A DNA stretch of 64,000 nt, taken from positions 1,674,001-1,738,000 of the forward strand of contig JANQAC010000001.1 in assembly GCA_024707255.1 (NCBI GenBank). Direction: 5' to 3'. The notes under the pieces were generated by a model. That model ran no database searches and was not told the DNA's origin. It worked only from the letters and a program-made list of their open reading frames with translations. Origin of the DNA: Asticcacaulis sp. (lineage in GTDB: Bacteria; Pseudomonadota; Alphaproteobacteria; Caulobacterales; Caulobacteraceae). Both the position numbers and the translations under genes were made by a program. How positions within the stretch are numbered: the stretch's first letter is position 1; the number at the start of each line of letters is the position of its first letter. Of the stretch, positions 1 to 8,839 are shown piece after piece.

Positions 1-1980
1 GTCATCCATGCGCGGACGGGCGATGGTGACGCCGGTGCCGACGCGCAGTGTCATGTCGTCCGCCAGGGCGAAGTTGAAGTTCGCGCTCGGCAGAATGTCG
101 GTATAATCGGCGCTTTCCGATTTCAGCTTGGTGCCGGTGGCGGTGCCGTCCGTGAAGTAGGACTTCGCCGTCTGCTTGGCGTGCTGCGACTGGACGCCGA
201 TATTGCCGGTCAGTGGCAACCCGAACAGTTCGGTATCGAGGTCCGCCTTGACGAAGGCGACGTCGATGCGTTCATCGACATTCCAGGTGCGCTTGACTGA
301 ATCCTGGCTGACATCCTGAACGAAGCCGAAATAGCCATCGTTCCACATCGCCAGGCTGTCATAGGAAATCATGCCCGAAGAACCACCCAGGAAGGTGGCA
401 TCGGTCACGCCCATGCGATACTCTTCCGGCACGACGGCTTGTGTACCGGTAGGCAGGGTGATGAAGCCTTCGACTCCCTTCTTGTCCTTCTGGCGGTGCG
501 TGCCGGTATAACCGAAGCTGATGCTGGAGAAGACGTTGTCCATATGGCGGGTGGCGGCCAGCTTGATTGAGGTCAGTTCGTCCTCGATATGCGGGGCCTT
601 GACATAGCCGGCGCGGCCGACCGGACCACCCCAACCGCCCGGATCGGTCAGGAAGATGGTATCGAAGTTCGAATAGTCGACAACGCCCGACAGGGTCGAG
701 AGACCATATTCATCCGGGGTGTCGAAGGTCACCGTATCCTTGGCGCCACTCTTGTTGAAGCCGGTGCCTGCGGTCGATTCGAGGATGATATCGTCACGTT
801 CGACCTTGGAGTAGGACAGGTCGGCCATCAGGTCCCAGTTGTCATTCAACTGATACTGCGTGTTCAGGCCGACGGCATCCAGCGCCGCCTTGCGGTCATT
901 GGTGTAGTTTTCAACGATCGCGGTGACGTCATTGAAGACGCCGTGTGTGACGAAGGTATTGCCGGCCGTGTAGCCGGCGGCGAGGTGGTTATCGCCCCAG
1001 GCCAGCGGATACTCGATGCGGGCGATCTTTTGCAGTTCGCGGAAATCCGAGTGATAGGCGTCCAGGGTCATGTGAAGCTGGTCGTTCGGCTTCCATTCCA
1101 GAACGCCCATATAACCGTCGCGCTTCAGGTTGGACGAGATGATGCCGTCCTTGGCGCCGCCGAGGATGAGCAGGTCCTGATCTTCCGGCAGACAGGCCGA
1201 GCAGGTCGGGTAGCCGCCATCGCCCCAGGGCTCCTTCTTCTGGACCTGGTAGGGTGAATCCGTATGGGCATAGCCCAGCGCCACGCCGATGGTCTTGTTG
1301 GCGAACTGGTCGATATACATCAGCGAATAGCGGTTGCCCGAATTCTTCATGCCACCGATGGCCGCGTCCTCGCTGTTGAGTTCGCCGCGCACATTGATCG
1401 CCGCCGCGCGCTTGCCATAGGCCAGCGGACGGACGGTTTGCAGATCCGCCGTACCGGCGATGCCCCGGGTGGTCATGCCGGCATTGGGCGTCTTGTAGAT
1501 CAGCACCTGCGAGATCAGTTCGGAGGGGTACTGGTCGAACTCGACCGAGCGGTTGTCACCGGTGGAAACCTGTTCGCGGCCGTTGAGCGTGGTGACGGTA
1601 TAGTCGGGACCGAGGCCGCGGATGCTGAGCGACTGGGCGCGGCCGTTTGTGCGCTGGGCGGCGATACCCGGCAGGCGGGCGATCGATTCAGCGATCGAGG
1701 CGTCCGGCAACTTGCCGATGTCTTCGGCTGAAACGGCTTCAATGATCTGGGATGACTTCTTCTTGGCCGAGATGGCGTCCTGGATGCCGCGACGGATGCC
1801 GGTGACCACAATTGTAGTCGAGTCATCAGCGGGCGCCGGGGCGGCCGCGGCCGTATCCTGGGCCCCATCCTGGGCCATAACGGGGACGGCGAAAGCGCAG
1901 GCCGTTACGATGGCCGCGGTGGCGCCACAGGTCAGCAGGCGCGTACGCAGCGCTGCATTTTGACCCTTGGAATTACGCAT
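1..1980 (-). CDS. TonB-dependent receptor (C-terminus beyond window)
   Basis: The frame is open from an ATG at 1980 to base 1 without a stop, giving 660 residues, and the gene continues outside the window. Residues 1-36 form a signal peptide ending in a VMAQ-like cleavage site. The plug domain follows, with IVVTGIRRGIQDAI, IGKLPDASIAESIARLPG and SIRGLGPDYT, then the beginning of the beta barrel. This is the outer-membrane receptor type expanded in Caulobacter and Xanthomonas, which takes up large nutrients, often carbohydrates, using TonB energy. A LacI-type regulator lies directly upstream on the same strand, so a sugar or glycoside ligand is likely, but the substrate cannot be read from the sequence. 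Confidence 0.95.
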   Translation of the reverse strand, partial: MRNSKGQNAALRTRLLTCGATAAIVTACAFAVPVMAQDGAQDTAAAAPAPADDSTTIVVTGIRRGIQDAISAKKKSSQIIEAVSAEDIGKLPDASIAESIARLPGIAAQRTNGRAQSLSIRGLGPDYTVTTLNGREQVSTGDNRSVEFDQYPSELISQVLIYKTPNAGMTTRGIAGTADLQTVRPLAYGKRAAAINVRGELNSEDAAIGGMKNSGNRYSLMYIDQFANKTIGVALGYAHTDSPYQVQKKEPWGDGGYPTCSACLPEDQDLLILGGAKDGIISSNLKRDGYMGVLEWKPNDQLHMTLDAYHSDFRELQKIARIEYPLAWGDNHLAAGYTAGNTFVTHGVFNDVTAIVENYTNDRKAALDAVGLNTQYQLNDNWDLMADLSYSKVERDDIILESTAGTGFNKSGAKDTVTFDTPDEYGLSTLSGVVDYSNFDTIFLTDPGGWGGPVGRAGYVKAPHIEDELTSIKLAATRHMDNVFSSISFGYTGTHRQKDKKGVEGFITLPTGTQAVVPEEYRMGVTDATFLGGSSGMISYDSLAMWNDGYFGFVQDVSQDSVKRTWNVDERIDVAFVKADLDTELFGLPLTGNIGVQSQHAKQTAKSYFTDGTATGTKLKSESADYTDILPSANFNFALADDMTLRVGTGVTIARPRMDD

Positions 1981-2379
1981 TAGGTTTCCTCCTGGTGTTG
2001 CGTTTCGATCTTCAACGCTTGCCCTGTTCTCAATGCAGGACATTCGCCTTTAGACATCTCAACCCTCGCGGCACTCTGACGGCGCCTGTGAGCCTGAGTA
2101 TCTATACAACATGGTTCTTTTTGCAATGCTTTGCAAAAATTTGCAGACCAAAACCTGTACAATTCGTAATGATGTGGCTTTCAAGATACGAATTTCGCCA
2201 TTTCGGGCACATTAAGATCGAAAAAATCGTATAAAATGCCTGAATTTACGCCTTTTGAAGGTAAATTCAGAACGTGTCATTTTTGACGATTTGCGTAAAA
2301 AATTGCAAATTTATGCAAAGTTAGCGCTACCAAGCGCTGATCGCTATGACAGCGCTTACGCTCTTTGCCTCAAGTGGCC
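1981..2379 (-). promoter_or_regulatory. Promoter region of the TonB receptor with palindromes
   Basis: This AT-rich stretch separates the LacI-type gene from the TonB receptor and must hold the receptor promoter. Three palindromic elements are visible. TTTGCAA and TTGCAAA face each other at 2120-2137. A near-palindrome TTAGCGCTAC lies at 2321-2330. AAGCGCTG and CAGCGCTT form an 8-bp inverted repeat at 2332-2357 with a 10-base spacer. TTAGCGCTA-type sequences are typical LacI-family operators. The 2332-2357 stem could alternatively act as the end of the LacI transcript, although no T-run follows it. Confidence 0.5.
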
Positions 2380-3402
2380 TCAGCCGCCGCAGGATTCGCG
2401 GACAACGAGCTCCGTGGAGACGATCTCCGAATGGCTCTCATCATTGGAAATGGAGCCGATCAGCTTTGAAACCATCAGCTTGCCGGCGCGCGCCAGATCC
2501 TGGGATATTGTGGTCAGAGACGGATGGGTGAGGCTGGCCAGCGTGATATTGTCATACCCCACCACGGAAACATCTTCCGGCACGCGCAGGCCGGCGCGCA
2601 TCAGGCCGCGGATGGCGCCGAAGGCGATGATGTCGGAACAGGCAAAAATACCGTCGAACCGGATTCCCTTGTTGATCAGGTTCAATACGGCGGCCTCGGC
2701 CGAGGCGATTTCGAAGTGGGTCGAAACGACCAGGCGCAGATCGGGAGTCAGGCCGTTTTCCGACAGGACATTGAGATAGCCCTGGTAGCGCAGTTTCATC
2801 TCCACCCCTTCCGTTTCGCCGAAATAGGCGATCCGTTTGCGCCCCAGGCGTGCCAGGTGAGAGGTGGCCCGTGTACCGCCCTGAAGGTTGTTGGAGCCGA
2901 CCGTGCAGTACTTCTGGCCGGGGATTTCCTGGCCCCAGACGATAAATTTGTTGGTCGAGTTGGCCAGATGATTGAAGCGGTCGTGCAGGTAACTCTGGCC
3001 AAGGAAGATGACGCCGTCGGCCTTGATATTGGCCATCAGGGTGGCGAGGTCGTTCTGGCTTCTCGGCGTCAGGTGAGAGAGCAGCAGGTCGCAGCCCATG
3101 TCGCGCGCGGCCTCGCCCACAGCGGAGATCAGTTCCTGGTAGAAGGGGTCGGAAAAGCGGCCTTCGCGGCCGTGCGGTGGCGGGATGACGATGGCGATAG
3201 TGGCCTGCGAACCCGACATCGACATCGGCATGTCCTGGTTCAGGACGTAATTATGGTCGCGGGCGATCTTCCAGACACGCCGCTTGGTGACGCGGTTGAC
3301 GGCGGGGGAATCGTTCAGAGCGCGTGAAACCGTGGCGACCGATACGCCGGCGATCCGTGCGATATCTTCAAGCCTGACCTTGCCTGATATGGTGTCCATC
3401 AT
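2380..3402 (-). CDS. LacI-family transcriptional regulator
   Basis: The product has 340 residues. The N-terminal helix-turn-helix reads VRLEDIARIAGVSVATVSRALN, the classic LacI signature, and a periplasmic-binding-protein-like sensor domain fills the rest, including GVIFLGQSYLH, FDGIFACSDIIAFG and VPEDVSVVGYDN. Family members repress sugar-uptake or catabolic genes until the sugar or a phosphorylated derivative binds. It lies upstream of, and in the same direction as, the TonB receptor, which is its probable target. Two palindromes upstream of its own start suggest autoregulation. ATG codons at 3402 and 3399 are both possible starts. Confidence 0.93.
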   Translation of the reverse strand: MMDTISGKVRLEDIARIAGVSVATVSRALNDSPAVNRVTKRRVWKIARDHNYVLNQDMPMSMSGSQATIAIVIPPPHGREGRFSDPFYQELISAVGEAARDMGCDLLLSHLTPRSQNDLATLMANIKADGVIFLGQSYLHDRFNHLANSTNKFIVWGQEIPGQKYCTVGSNNLQGGTRATSHLARLGRKRIAYFGETEGVEMKLRYQGYLNVLSENGLTPDLRLVVSTHFEIASAEAAVLNLINKGIRFDGIFACSDIIAFGAIRGLMRAGLRVPEDVSVVGYDNITLASLTHPSLTTISQDLARAGKLMVSKLIGSISNDESHSEIVSTELVVRESCGG

Positions 3403-3415
3403 CCCTAAATCCCTG

Positions 3416-3475
3416 TCCGCTTAAGCGGATTTCGGTTTAAAGAACACAATTTTCCTTGCGAAAGCAAGTGCTTTC
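3416..3475 (-). promoter_or_regulatory. Two palindromic candidate operators upstream of the LacI-type gene
   Basis: A perfect 14-bp palindrome TCCGCTTAAGCGGA occupies 3416-3429, just upstream of the start codon. A second element at 3460-3475 has arms GAAAGCA and TGCTTTC around two bases. Their size and position fit LacI-family operators and autorepression. The 3455-3468 sequence CTTGCGAAAGCAAG could also fold as a GNRA-capped hairpin on either strand. This is inference from symmetry and position only. Confidence 0.4.
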
Positions 3476-3509
3476 AGTTTTTTGAAAAAATGCGCCGCGC
3501 GAAAGCGGC

Positions 3510-3794
3510 CTACACCACGATATTGAGGTAAGAGCCGGGGCGGCGCAGAGGCTGGCTGGTGTCCTGCGCTACGGGCGGCTGTGCCGGCGCAGGGGAGACG
3601 CTTCCGGTGGCCTTGGCGACATCGGCCGCCGTATAGGTGGCGGGCGTGATTTTGGGCGCGGTGACCTGCTGGAAAAAGGCTTTCTGCGCCTCGAGCGCAC
3701 TGGCAAATCCGGTGGCGGCCGGCGCCGGTTTCGCGGTGGCGGGCGACTGCGGGTTCAACATTTGGGCGAGGGAGGGCCGGATGGGCGTGGTCAT
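3510..3794 (-). CDS. Small hypothetical protein, Pro/Ala rich
   Basis: This is a 94-residue protein without a signal peptide or membrane segment. It has a proline- and alanine-rich middle and a conserved-looking C-terminus ending RRPGSYLNIVV. I do not recognise a named family, though small caulobacterial proteins ending in a PGSYL-type motif feel familiar. It stands alone between the LacI-type gene and the divergently transcribed glycosyltransferase. Codon use resembles that of its neighbours, which supports a real gene. Confidence 0.55.
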   Translation of the reverse strand: MTTPIRPSLAQMLNPQSPATAKPAPAATGFASALEAQKAFFQQVTAPKITPATYTAADVAKATGSVSPAPAQPPVAQDTSQPLRRPGSYLNIVV

Positions 3795-3943
3795 GCCTGA
3801 ACCCTACATGGAATCAGGTATTTAAATGGTTAACGGATTTTAAGGCCGCGTTAATTATTTGCGGCTTGGCGGCCTTGCTATTCATCCTAAATTTTTACGT
3901 TTTTCTGCGCATATGGCGGTCAACTCTTTCCGCCGCAGGTGTC

Positions 3944-5476
3944 ATGTCCAGTCTCCAAAGTCATTTCGACACTTTGCTAAAAAGGGTATCCGGCCGGCCT
4001 TATTCATGGGTCTTTATCGCCCTGCTGGTGTGGACGCTGGTCGTTCGCCTGCCTTTTTTGCATGTGATCCACGACGATGAGGCGTTCTACAGCGTGGTTG
4101 CCTCGCGCTGGCTCAATGGAGAGCCTCCCTATATCGCCAGTTATGACATCAAGGCACCTGGCATATTCGCAATACTGGCGGGCTTCCAGGTCTTGTTCGG
4201 TGCCCATCTGATCGTCATCAAAGCTGTGGAAGCTCTCGCTACCGTTTGGGGGGCGTTTGGGCTGTTCAGGCTGGTCGCCCACGCCAGCTCAAGGCGGCTG
4301 GCCCTGCTTGTGGCCGCGCTTTACCCGCTGTACTCGCTTTTCCTGATGGGCGTATCCTCGCCAACGCAACTGATCGAGGCGGCCTGCACCATCGAAGCCT
4401 TTGCCCAGATTGGAAGGGTCGAGGGGGAGGTTTACCGAAAGCACCTCATTGCGCTGGCTCTGGCCGCTCTCATGATGGGGTGCGCCGTCATGGTCAAGCA
4501 GACCGCGGCCTTTACAGCCCTTGGTTTGTTCGGCTGGGTGGCCTGGCATTCATGGCGGCAAAGGGATTTTAAATCTCTTGCCCTCTTCTGTGTCATGGGG
4601 GCAGTGCCAGCTATTGCCTTTGGCGTTTATTTTGCGGCAATCGGGCATTTCAGAGACGCTTTCGACACCGTCGTTCTGACAGCGATTGACCGGTCCCAGG
4701 TCGATATGTCCGAAAAGCCGGATACCCTGCATCTTGGCTTCCTGCTTCGGCTCTGGCATTTTCCCGCTTTTTACAAGCCCATGCTGGTCATCACAGCGGG
4801 CGCTTTGCTGGCGGTAATGCGCTTGCCGCGTCTGAAGACGGCTCTGTCTTTGCCGTTCATATTTCTGATCATGATCTGGTACGTAACTGCCGTGGCGGGC
4901 GTATTGGTCAATCAGTCACTGGTCATCTGGTATGGCTTTACACTTGTGCCGCCGACCCTGATTCTCTTTTGCGCCGTGTTGTTTTACGGGATAGATTTCA
5001 AGGCGCGGTGGCGCGTCGTCTGGATCGGGCTTTACACACTGGCCGCTGCCATTCAGCCTTTCATCGTCGAGGGCTACACGCTTTTCAATCCTGGCCCCTT
5101 CGGCCCGCCGGATTATCTTGGCAATGTGCGCGCGGCCGAAAGTCTGAAGGCAAACGGCCTGAAGCCGGGCGACAATCTGCTGGTCACCGGTCGAGGGCAT
5201 TACATCTATCTTCTGACGGGCGTCTTGCCGAAAGCGAAATATTTCAATGCCATGCACCTGATGTGTACCTTTCCGACGCCCGACAAGGATCCGCTGGCGG
5301 TGGCTTTTTCCACGCAGCCGGATTTCTTGTTGGTTTCGGACAGAGGGTTTTTCATGGGCTGCCGGTTACCTGAGCGTGAAGCCGCGATTACCGACGAACT
5401 GGCCCGGCATTATCGGGCTGTGTCGCGCGTAGAGGGGGACTGGGACAATTTCACAATCTATCGCCGCAAGCCATAA
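3944..5476 (+). CDS. GT39/ArnT-like membrane glycosyltransferase
   Basis: From the ATG at 3944 the product has 510 residues. The open frame extends upstream to a TTG, but 3944 is preferred because an AGG lies a few bases upstream. The first transmembrane helix is followed by HDDEAFY, matching the acidic D/E motif in the first periplasmic loop of PMT/ArnT-type (GT-C) enzymes. About ten hydrophobic helices follow, with a soluble C-terminal part of roughly 100 residues. Such enzymes transfer sugars from polyprenyl-phosphate donors in the periplasm. No neighbouring gene indicates the acceptor. Confidence 0.8.
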   Translation: MSSLQSHFDTLLKRVSGRPYSWVFIALLVWTLVVRLPFLHVIHDDEAFYSVVASRWLNGEPPYIASYDIKAPGIFAILAGFQVLFGAHLIVIKAVEALATVWGAFGLFRLVAHASSRRLALLVAALYPLYSLFLMGVSSPTQLIEAACTIEAFAQIGRVEGEVYRKHLIALALAALMMGCAVMVKQTAAFTALGLFGWVAWHSWRQRDFKSLALFCVMGAVPAIAFGVYFAAIGHFRDAFDTVVLTAIDRSQVDMSEKPDTLHLGFLLRLWHFPAFYKPMLVITAGALLAVMRLPRLKTALSLPFIFLIMIWYVTAVAGVLVNQSLVIWYGFTLVPPTLILFCAVLFYGIDFKARWRVVWIGLYTLAAAIQPFIVEGYTLFNPGPFGPPDYLGNVRAAESLKANGLKPGDNLLVTGRGHYIYLLTGVLPKAKYFNAMHLMCTFPTPDKDPLAVAFSTQPDFLLVSDRGFFMGCRLPEREAAITDELARHYRAVSRVEGDWDNFTIYRRKP

Positions 5477-5496
5477 CGAGGCGCCTGCTTAAACCC

Positions 5497-5638
5497 AAAC
5501 GCAAAACGTCAGCGAGACCCTGGTGGGGTGCAATGGTCCTAAAACGCAAAACGTCAGCGAGACCCTGATGGGACACAATGGTCTAAGAGCATAACCCAAA
5601 ACGCAAAACGGAGACCATTGGGGGGCAATGGTCTCCGT
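5497..5638. repeat. Short tandem repeats ending in a perfect hairpin
   Basis: Two nearly identical units contain ACGCAAAACGTCAGCGAGAC and start 45 bases apart, near 5500 and 5545. A third, diverged unit begins near 5602. It contains a perfect 13-bp inverted repeat, arms 5608-5620 and 5626-5638 around a GGGGG loop. CAATGGTC recurs in all three units. The rest of the 385-base gap to 5861 has no convincing gene. The element lies downstream of both flanking genes, so it could act as a terminator, but no T-run follows the stem. Confidence 0.6.
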
Positions 5639-5861
5639 CGCATGCCACCGGTTTCGAGGGGGGGGGATGATCCCGGTGACGAACTTGTAGCTATCGGGCT
5701 GTAAAGCCGACTCATATTATGAGTTATAGCTTCGAACCCTTACTTAATACTTTATGCGGAAAATGCTAGTGCGATGCACAAAATATCTCCGCATTTTATG
5801 GGATAATCTCCCGGTCTCACGCTTTTTTGAACAGAATATTGCGTGAGGCCAAAATCACCTC

Positions 5862-6917
5862 TTAAGCGAACAGTTTCGCCCAGCGCGGCTTTTCACGGCC
5901 CTGCCAGGCGCCACGATGATAGGCGTCCGAGCCGATCAGTGGCACGACGGTGGTGGCTTCGGCGAAGACCATCTGTTCGTAGGTGGTCGAGACCTTGCCC
6001 CACGACGCAGCTTCCTTCAGCGTCGAGGACGAACAGGCGCCGTCACGAACGTCGGCGACGGTGATCTGGACGGCGTACTTGTGCATATCGGCTTCGACCC
6101 CCAGAATTTCGGCACAAACGACGGTGTCCTGGGCGAAGTTCTTCGGCACGCCGCCGCCGACCATGAACAGGCCGGTGGTGCCGGCGGCGATCTTGATGTC
6201 GGTCAGTTCGCGGAAATCAGCCACGGCATCGATGGTCAGGTAGGGTTGCTTTGCGGCGATGCGTTCCTTCTGGTGCTTGACCAGACCGAAACCGGCGGAG
6301 CTGTCGACAAAGGCCGGGCAGAAGATCGGCACGCCGTTCTCGTAGGCGGTCTGGATCAGCGAGCCTTCCTTTTTAGCGTTGCCGGCGGCCAGCCACTTGC
6401 CCATTTCCCAGATAAACTCACGCGACGAATAGGGGCGCGGCTCAAGCTGGTTGCAGATTTCCAGGATCGTGTGGTCGCAGTTCTGCAGCTCTTCTTCGTC
6501 GATATAGGTATCGTAGATGCGGTCGATATAGTTGTCGCGCAGCACGTTGTCGTCCACCGGGCCCGCGGCCTGGTAGTGCTTGAAGCCCAGAGCTTCGAAG
6601 AAGTCCATGTCGACGATCGAGGCGCCGGTAGCGACCACGGCATCGATCATGCCGAACTTCACCATGTCGCGGTAGACGTGCATGCAGCCGCCGGCCGAGG
6701 TGGAGCCGGCCAGGATTAGCCAGGTCGAGCAGGATTTGTCTTCCAGCGCCATGTTGAAGATGTCGGCGGCGCGGGCGGTATCGCGCGACGAGAAGGACAT
6801 CTTACGCATCGAGTCGATGATCGGACGGGCGTCATACGAAGTGATATCGACGTGCTCGACCGTTTCAGCCAGCAGCGATGCCTTCATGTTGGATTGGGGA
6901 GTGGTATCTGCGCTCAT
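5862..6917 (-). CDS. Deoxyhypusine synthase-like enzyme (probable homospermidine synthase)
   Basis: This 351-residue protein has the deoxyhypusine synthase fold signature: GSTSAGG, VVATGASIVDMDFFEALG, GGGVPKNF and EAASWGKVSTTYEQ. Lys308 in SWGK matches the lysine that forms the enzyme-imine intermediate in eukaryotic deoxyhypusine synthase. Bacteria lack eIF5A, and characterised bacterial members of this branch transfer an aminobutyl group from spermidine to putrescine, making sym-homospermidine. A decarboxylase of the ornithine type is encoded about 2 kb away, consistent with a polyamine locus. An AAGGA ribosome site precedes the ATG. Family assignment is firm; the exact product is inferred. 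Confidence 0.88.
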   Translation of the reverse strand: MSADTTPQSNMKASLLAETVEHVDITSYDARPIIDSMRKMSFSSRDTARAADIFNMALEDKSCSTWLILAGSTSAGGCMHVYRDMVKFGMIDAVVATGASIVDMDFFEALGFKHYQAAGPVDDNVLRDNYIDRIYDTYIDEEELQNCDHTILEICNQLEPRPYSSREFIWEMGKWLAAGNAKKEGSLIQTAYENGVPIFCPAFVDSSAGFGLVKHQKERIAAKQPYLTIDAVADFRELTDIKIAAGTTGLFMVGGGVPKNFAQDTVVCAEILGVEADMHKYAVQITVADVRDGACSSSTLKEAASWGKVSTTYEQMVFAEATTVVPLIGSDAYHRGAWQGREKPRWAKLFA

Positions 6918-7452
6918 GTTTGCGTTCCTTTGAGAAGCGCCCCGGTGCGGGGTGGGTAAAGGTGGACGCCCGTCATTTACCCGCTATCCCCCAGACGGTG
7001 CGATGGGGAGGGTATTCAGAAGTGGCGGCCTATAGACCATAGCCGCCTGTTTTGCAATTCTTGTGACATATGTTTGTGGCGTCGGCCTGCATGACGCGGC
7101 CGGGCAATGCGTCGTTATTTATAAGGAAATGGTAAGTCATTATCTTGCCTCAAGCCGGGCGTATAAGTTGGCTTTAAACAGTGCGCTCGTATTTATTTGA
7201 GATGTTTTAATATAAATTAGGAATAGACATCGAAATTTGGATAAATATATTCGCTTTATGGATAATTTAGAAAATTGGAGCTAAATGACGATCGTTGAGC
7301 GCATTGTACTTAATGGCCCTGTGGATTATTCCGAAAGACTAGACGTTTTTTTCGGAATACGGCTTTCCCGGTTTATTATCGGATAGTCGTTCCCTTTCAA
7401 GGGAGGTTCTTTTGATTTACTTCCATATCGATTCTTTCTGGCGAGGTGCCAG
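6918..7452. promoter_or_regulatory. AT-rich divergent promoter region
   Basis: This 535-base gap lies between the deoxyhypusine synthase-like gene and the AraC regulator, which are divergently transcribed. The part from 7180 to 7280 is strikingly AT-rich compared with its surroundings. TTCCGAAA (7329-7336) and TTTCGGAA (7350-7357) form an 8-bp inverted repeat shortly upstream of the regulator. A 33-codon frame with a GGAG ribosome site runs from the ATG at 7285 to 7386; it may be a leader peptide or chance. No promoter hexamers were identified with confidence. Confidence 0.4.
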
Positions 7453-8523
7453 ATGACAGATTACGGGCTGGAACGAAACCGCATGCAGGGCACTCCTCTG
7501 GATTCCATTGAGACTTGGCCCATTGAGACCTGGCAATGCGAAGGCAGTGACTTCGACAGCTTCCAGAAAAGTATCTGCAAGTTCTTCGACTGGAGCTGCG
7601 CGCGCGACCTGGATGGTCCCGATTTCACCTGGCAGATGTATCTGGGCGTGCTCAAGCCGCATGACACCGGGGCGGCTGCCCACGCCATCATGGCGCGGCT
7701 GATTTCAAGCTCCGGCTTTGTGCAGTTGCAGAGCGAAGCCAGCTATGACGTGGTGATCGTCATGCCGGTGAAAGGCGCCTTGTCATTGCAGCATAAGGAC
7801 GCCGCTGTGCAGAAGATCGCGCCCGGCCACGCCATTATCTATCAGCCGATGACCGAGACGCGCATCTCCCACGCGGCAGATGGCGAGACCTGCGAGGTCT
7901 ATCTCATCAAGCTGTCCTATGCATGGGTGCAGCGCTTCCTGTTCGATATCCTTCAGTTGCCGGTCGAGCGTGACCTGCACCTGGGGCCGGTGATCGATCT
8001 TGCTACCCCCAAGGCGCGCGTTCTGTCACGCCTGGTGGAGACCCTGTGTTCGGATGCCTTCACTGCCCAGAGCCGTGACCTGTCGGGTTCGCTCCAGCAT
8101 CGCCTGGTCGAGACCTTCAGCCACCTGCTGCTGGAAAGCATTCCGCATCGTTACAGCGAACGTATGCAGGCGAACAAAGGCGGTCCGATGCCGAACTATC
8201 TGCGCCTGGCGCGCGATTTCATGCACCGTGAGGCGCGCAGCAATCCGAGCATGGTGACTGTGGCGCGGGCGGCCAATATCAGCGTCCGCACGCTGGAAAC
8301 CAGTTTCCGCCAGCATATGGATGTGACGCCGCACGCCTATTTGCGCACCCTGCGCCTGAAAATGGCGCGTGAGGCGCTGAGCGATCCGAACGATATGCGG
8401 CCGATCGCCGACGTGGCGGCCGATCATGGCTTTCCGCACGCCGGCCGTTTTGCGCAATACTATACGCAGTTGTTCGGGGAATCACCGTCGCAGACACGTC
8501 GCAAGGGGCCGAACGCAGGTTAG
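7453..8523 (+). CDS. AraC-family transcriptional regulator
   Basis: The product has 356 residues. The last ~100 form the double helix-turn-helix DNA-binding domain, with VARAANISVRTLETSFRQH, TPHAYLRTLRLKMAREAL and the second motif ending in FPHAGRFAQYYTQLFGESP. The N-terminal ~200 residues resemble the cupin-like AraC_binding_2 type, with the segment APGHAIIYQP. It sits between two polyamine-type genes and is divergent from the deoxyhypusine synthase-like gene. A role in controlling that locus is a reasonable but unproven inference. Its 3' end overlaps the convergent downstream gene by four bases. Confidence 0.9.
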   Translation: MTDYGLERNRMQGTPLDSIETWPIETWQCEGSDFDSFQKSICKFFDWSCARDLDGPDFTWQMYLGVLKPHDTGAAAHAIMARLISSSGFVQLQSEASYDVVIVMPVKGALSLQHKDAAVQKIAPGHAIIYQPMTETRISHAADGETCEVYLIKLSYAWVQRFLFDILQLPVERDLHLGPVIDLATPKARVLSRLVETLCSDAFTAQSRDLSGSLQHRLVETFSHLLLESIPHRYSERMQANKGGPMPNYLRLARDFMHREARSNPSMVTVARAANISVRTLETSFRQHMDVTPHAYLRTLRLKMAREALSDPNDMRPIADVAADHGFPHAGRFAQYYTQLFGESPSQTRRKGPNAG

Positions 8524-8822
8524 TCTTTCCGCTTCCGCTTACCATAGAGCATGACGCGGCCCGCCTCAATTTCTTCGGCAGTGGCCGTGTTCTTAGGACG
8601 GTAGGTCAGGTGAATGCCGATCATGTTTAGTGCGTAGAAAAATGCTATAGCGACAAGAAACAATAGGCCAATGCCCAGATTGCGGCCCAGTCCGACAAAG
8701 TCTCCTGTCCGCCAACTGTCCACGCTATTAATCGCTGTGATCAGTATGAGCGCTAAGCAGAAAATGCCCGCCGAGATTTTGGCGTGTAGCTCATTACTTT
8801 TTCTCGTGCGGAAAAACAGCAT
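8520..8822 (-). CDS. Small two-helix membrane protein
   Basis: This 100-residue protein has two predicted transmembrane helices, around residues 16-34 (ISAGIFCLALILITAI) and 48-68 (LGIGLLFLVAIAFFYAL). The C-terminal tail is charged and ends KRKRKD. I recognise no family. It follows the decarboxylase gene on the same strand, 17 bases beyond that gene's stop, so the two are probably cotranscribed. Its stop overlaps the convergent AraC gene by four bases. Base composition is somewhat more AT-rich than its neighbours. Confidence 0.6.
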   Translation of the reverse strand: MLFFRTRKSNELHAKISAGIFCLALILITAINSVDSWRTGDFVGLGRNLGIGLLFLVAIAFFYALNMIGIHLTYRPKNTATAEEIEAGRVMLYGKRKRKD

Positions 8823-8839
8823 TATGCTGAACCTATTGT

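Noticed and set aside
5497..5638. CRISPR-like array
   Set aside because: There are only two close units and one diverged unit, with no regular unique spacers and no cas genes.
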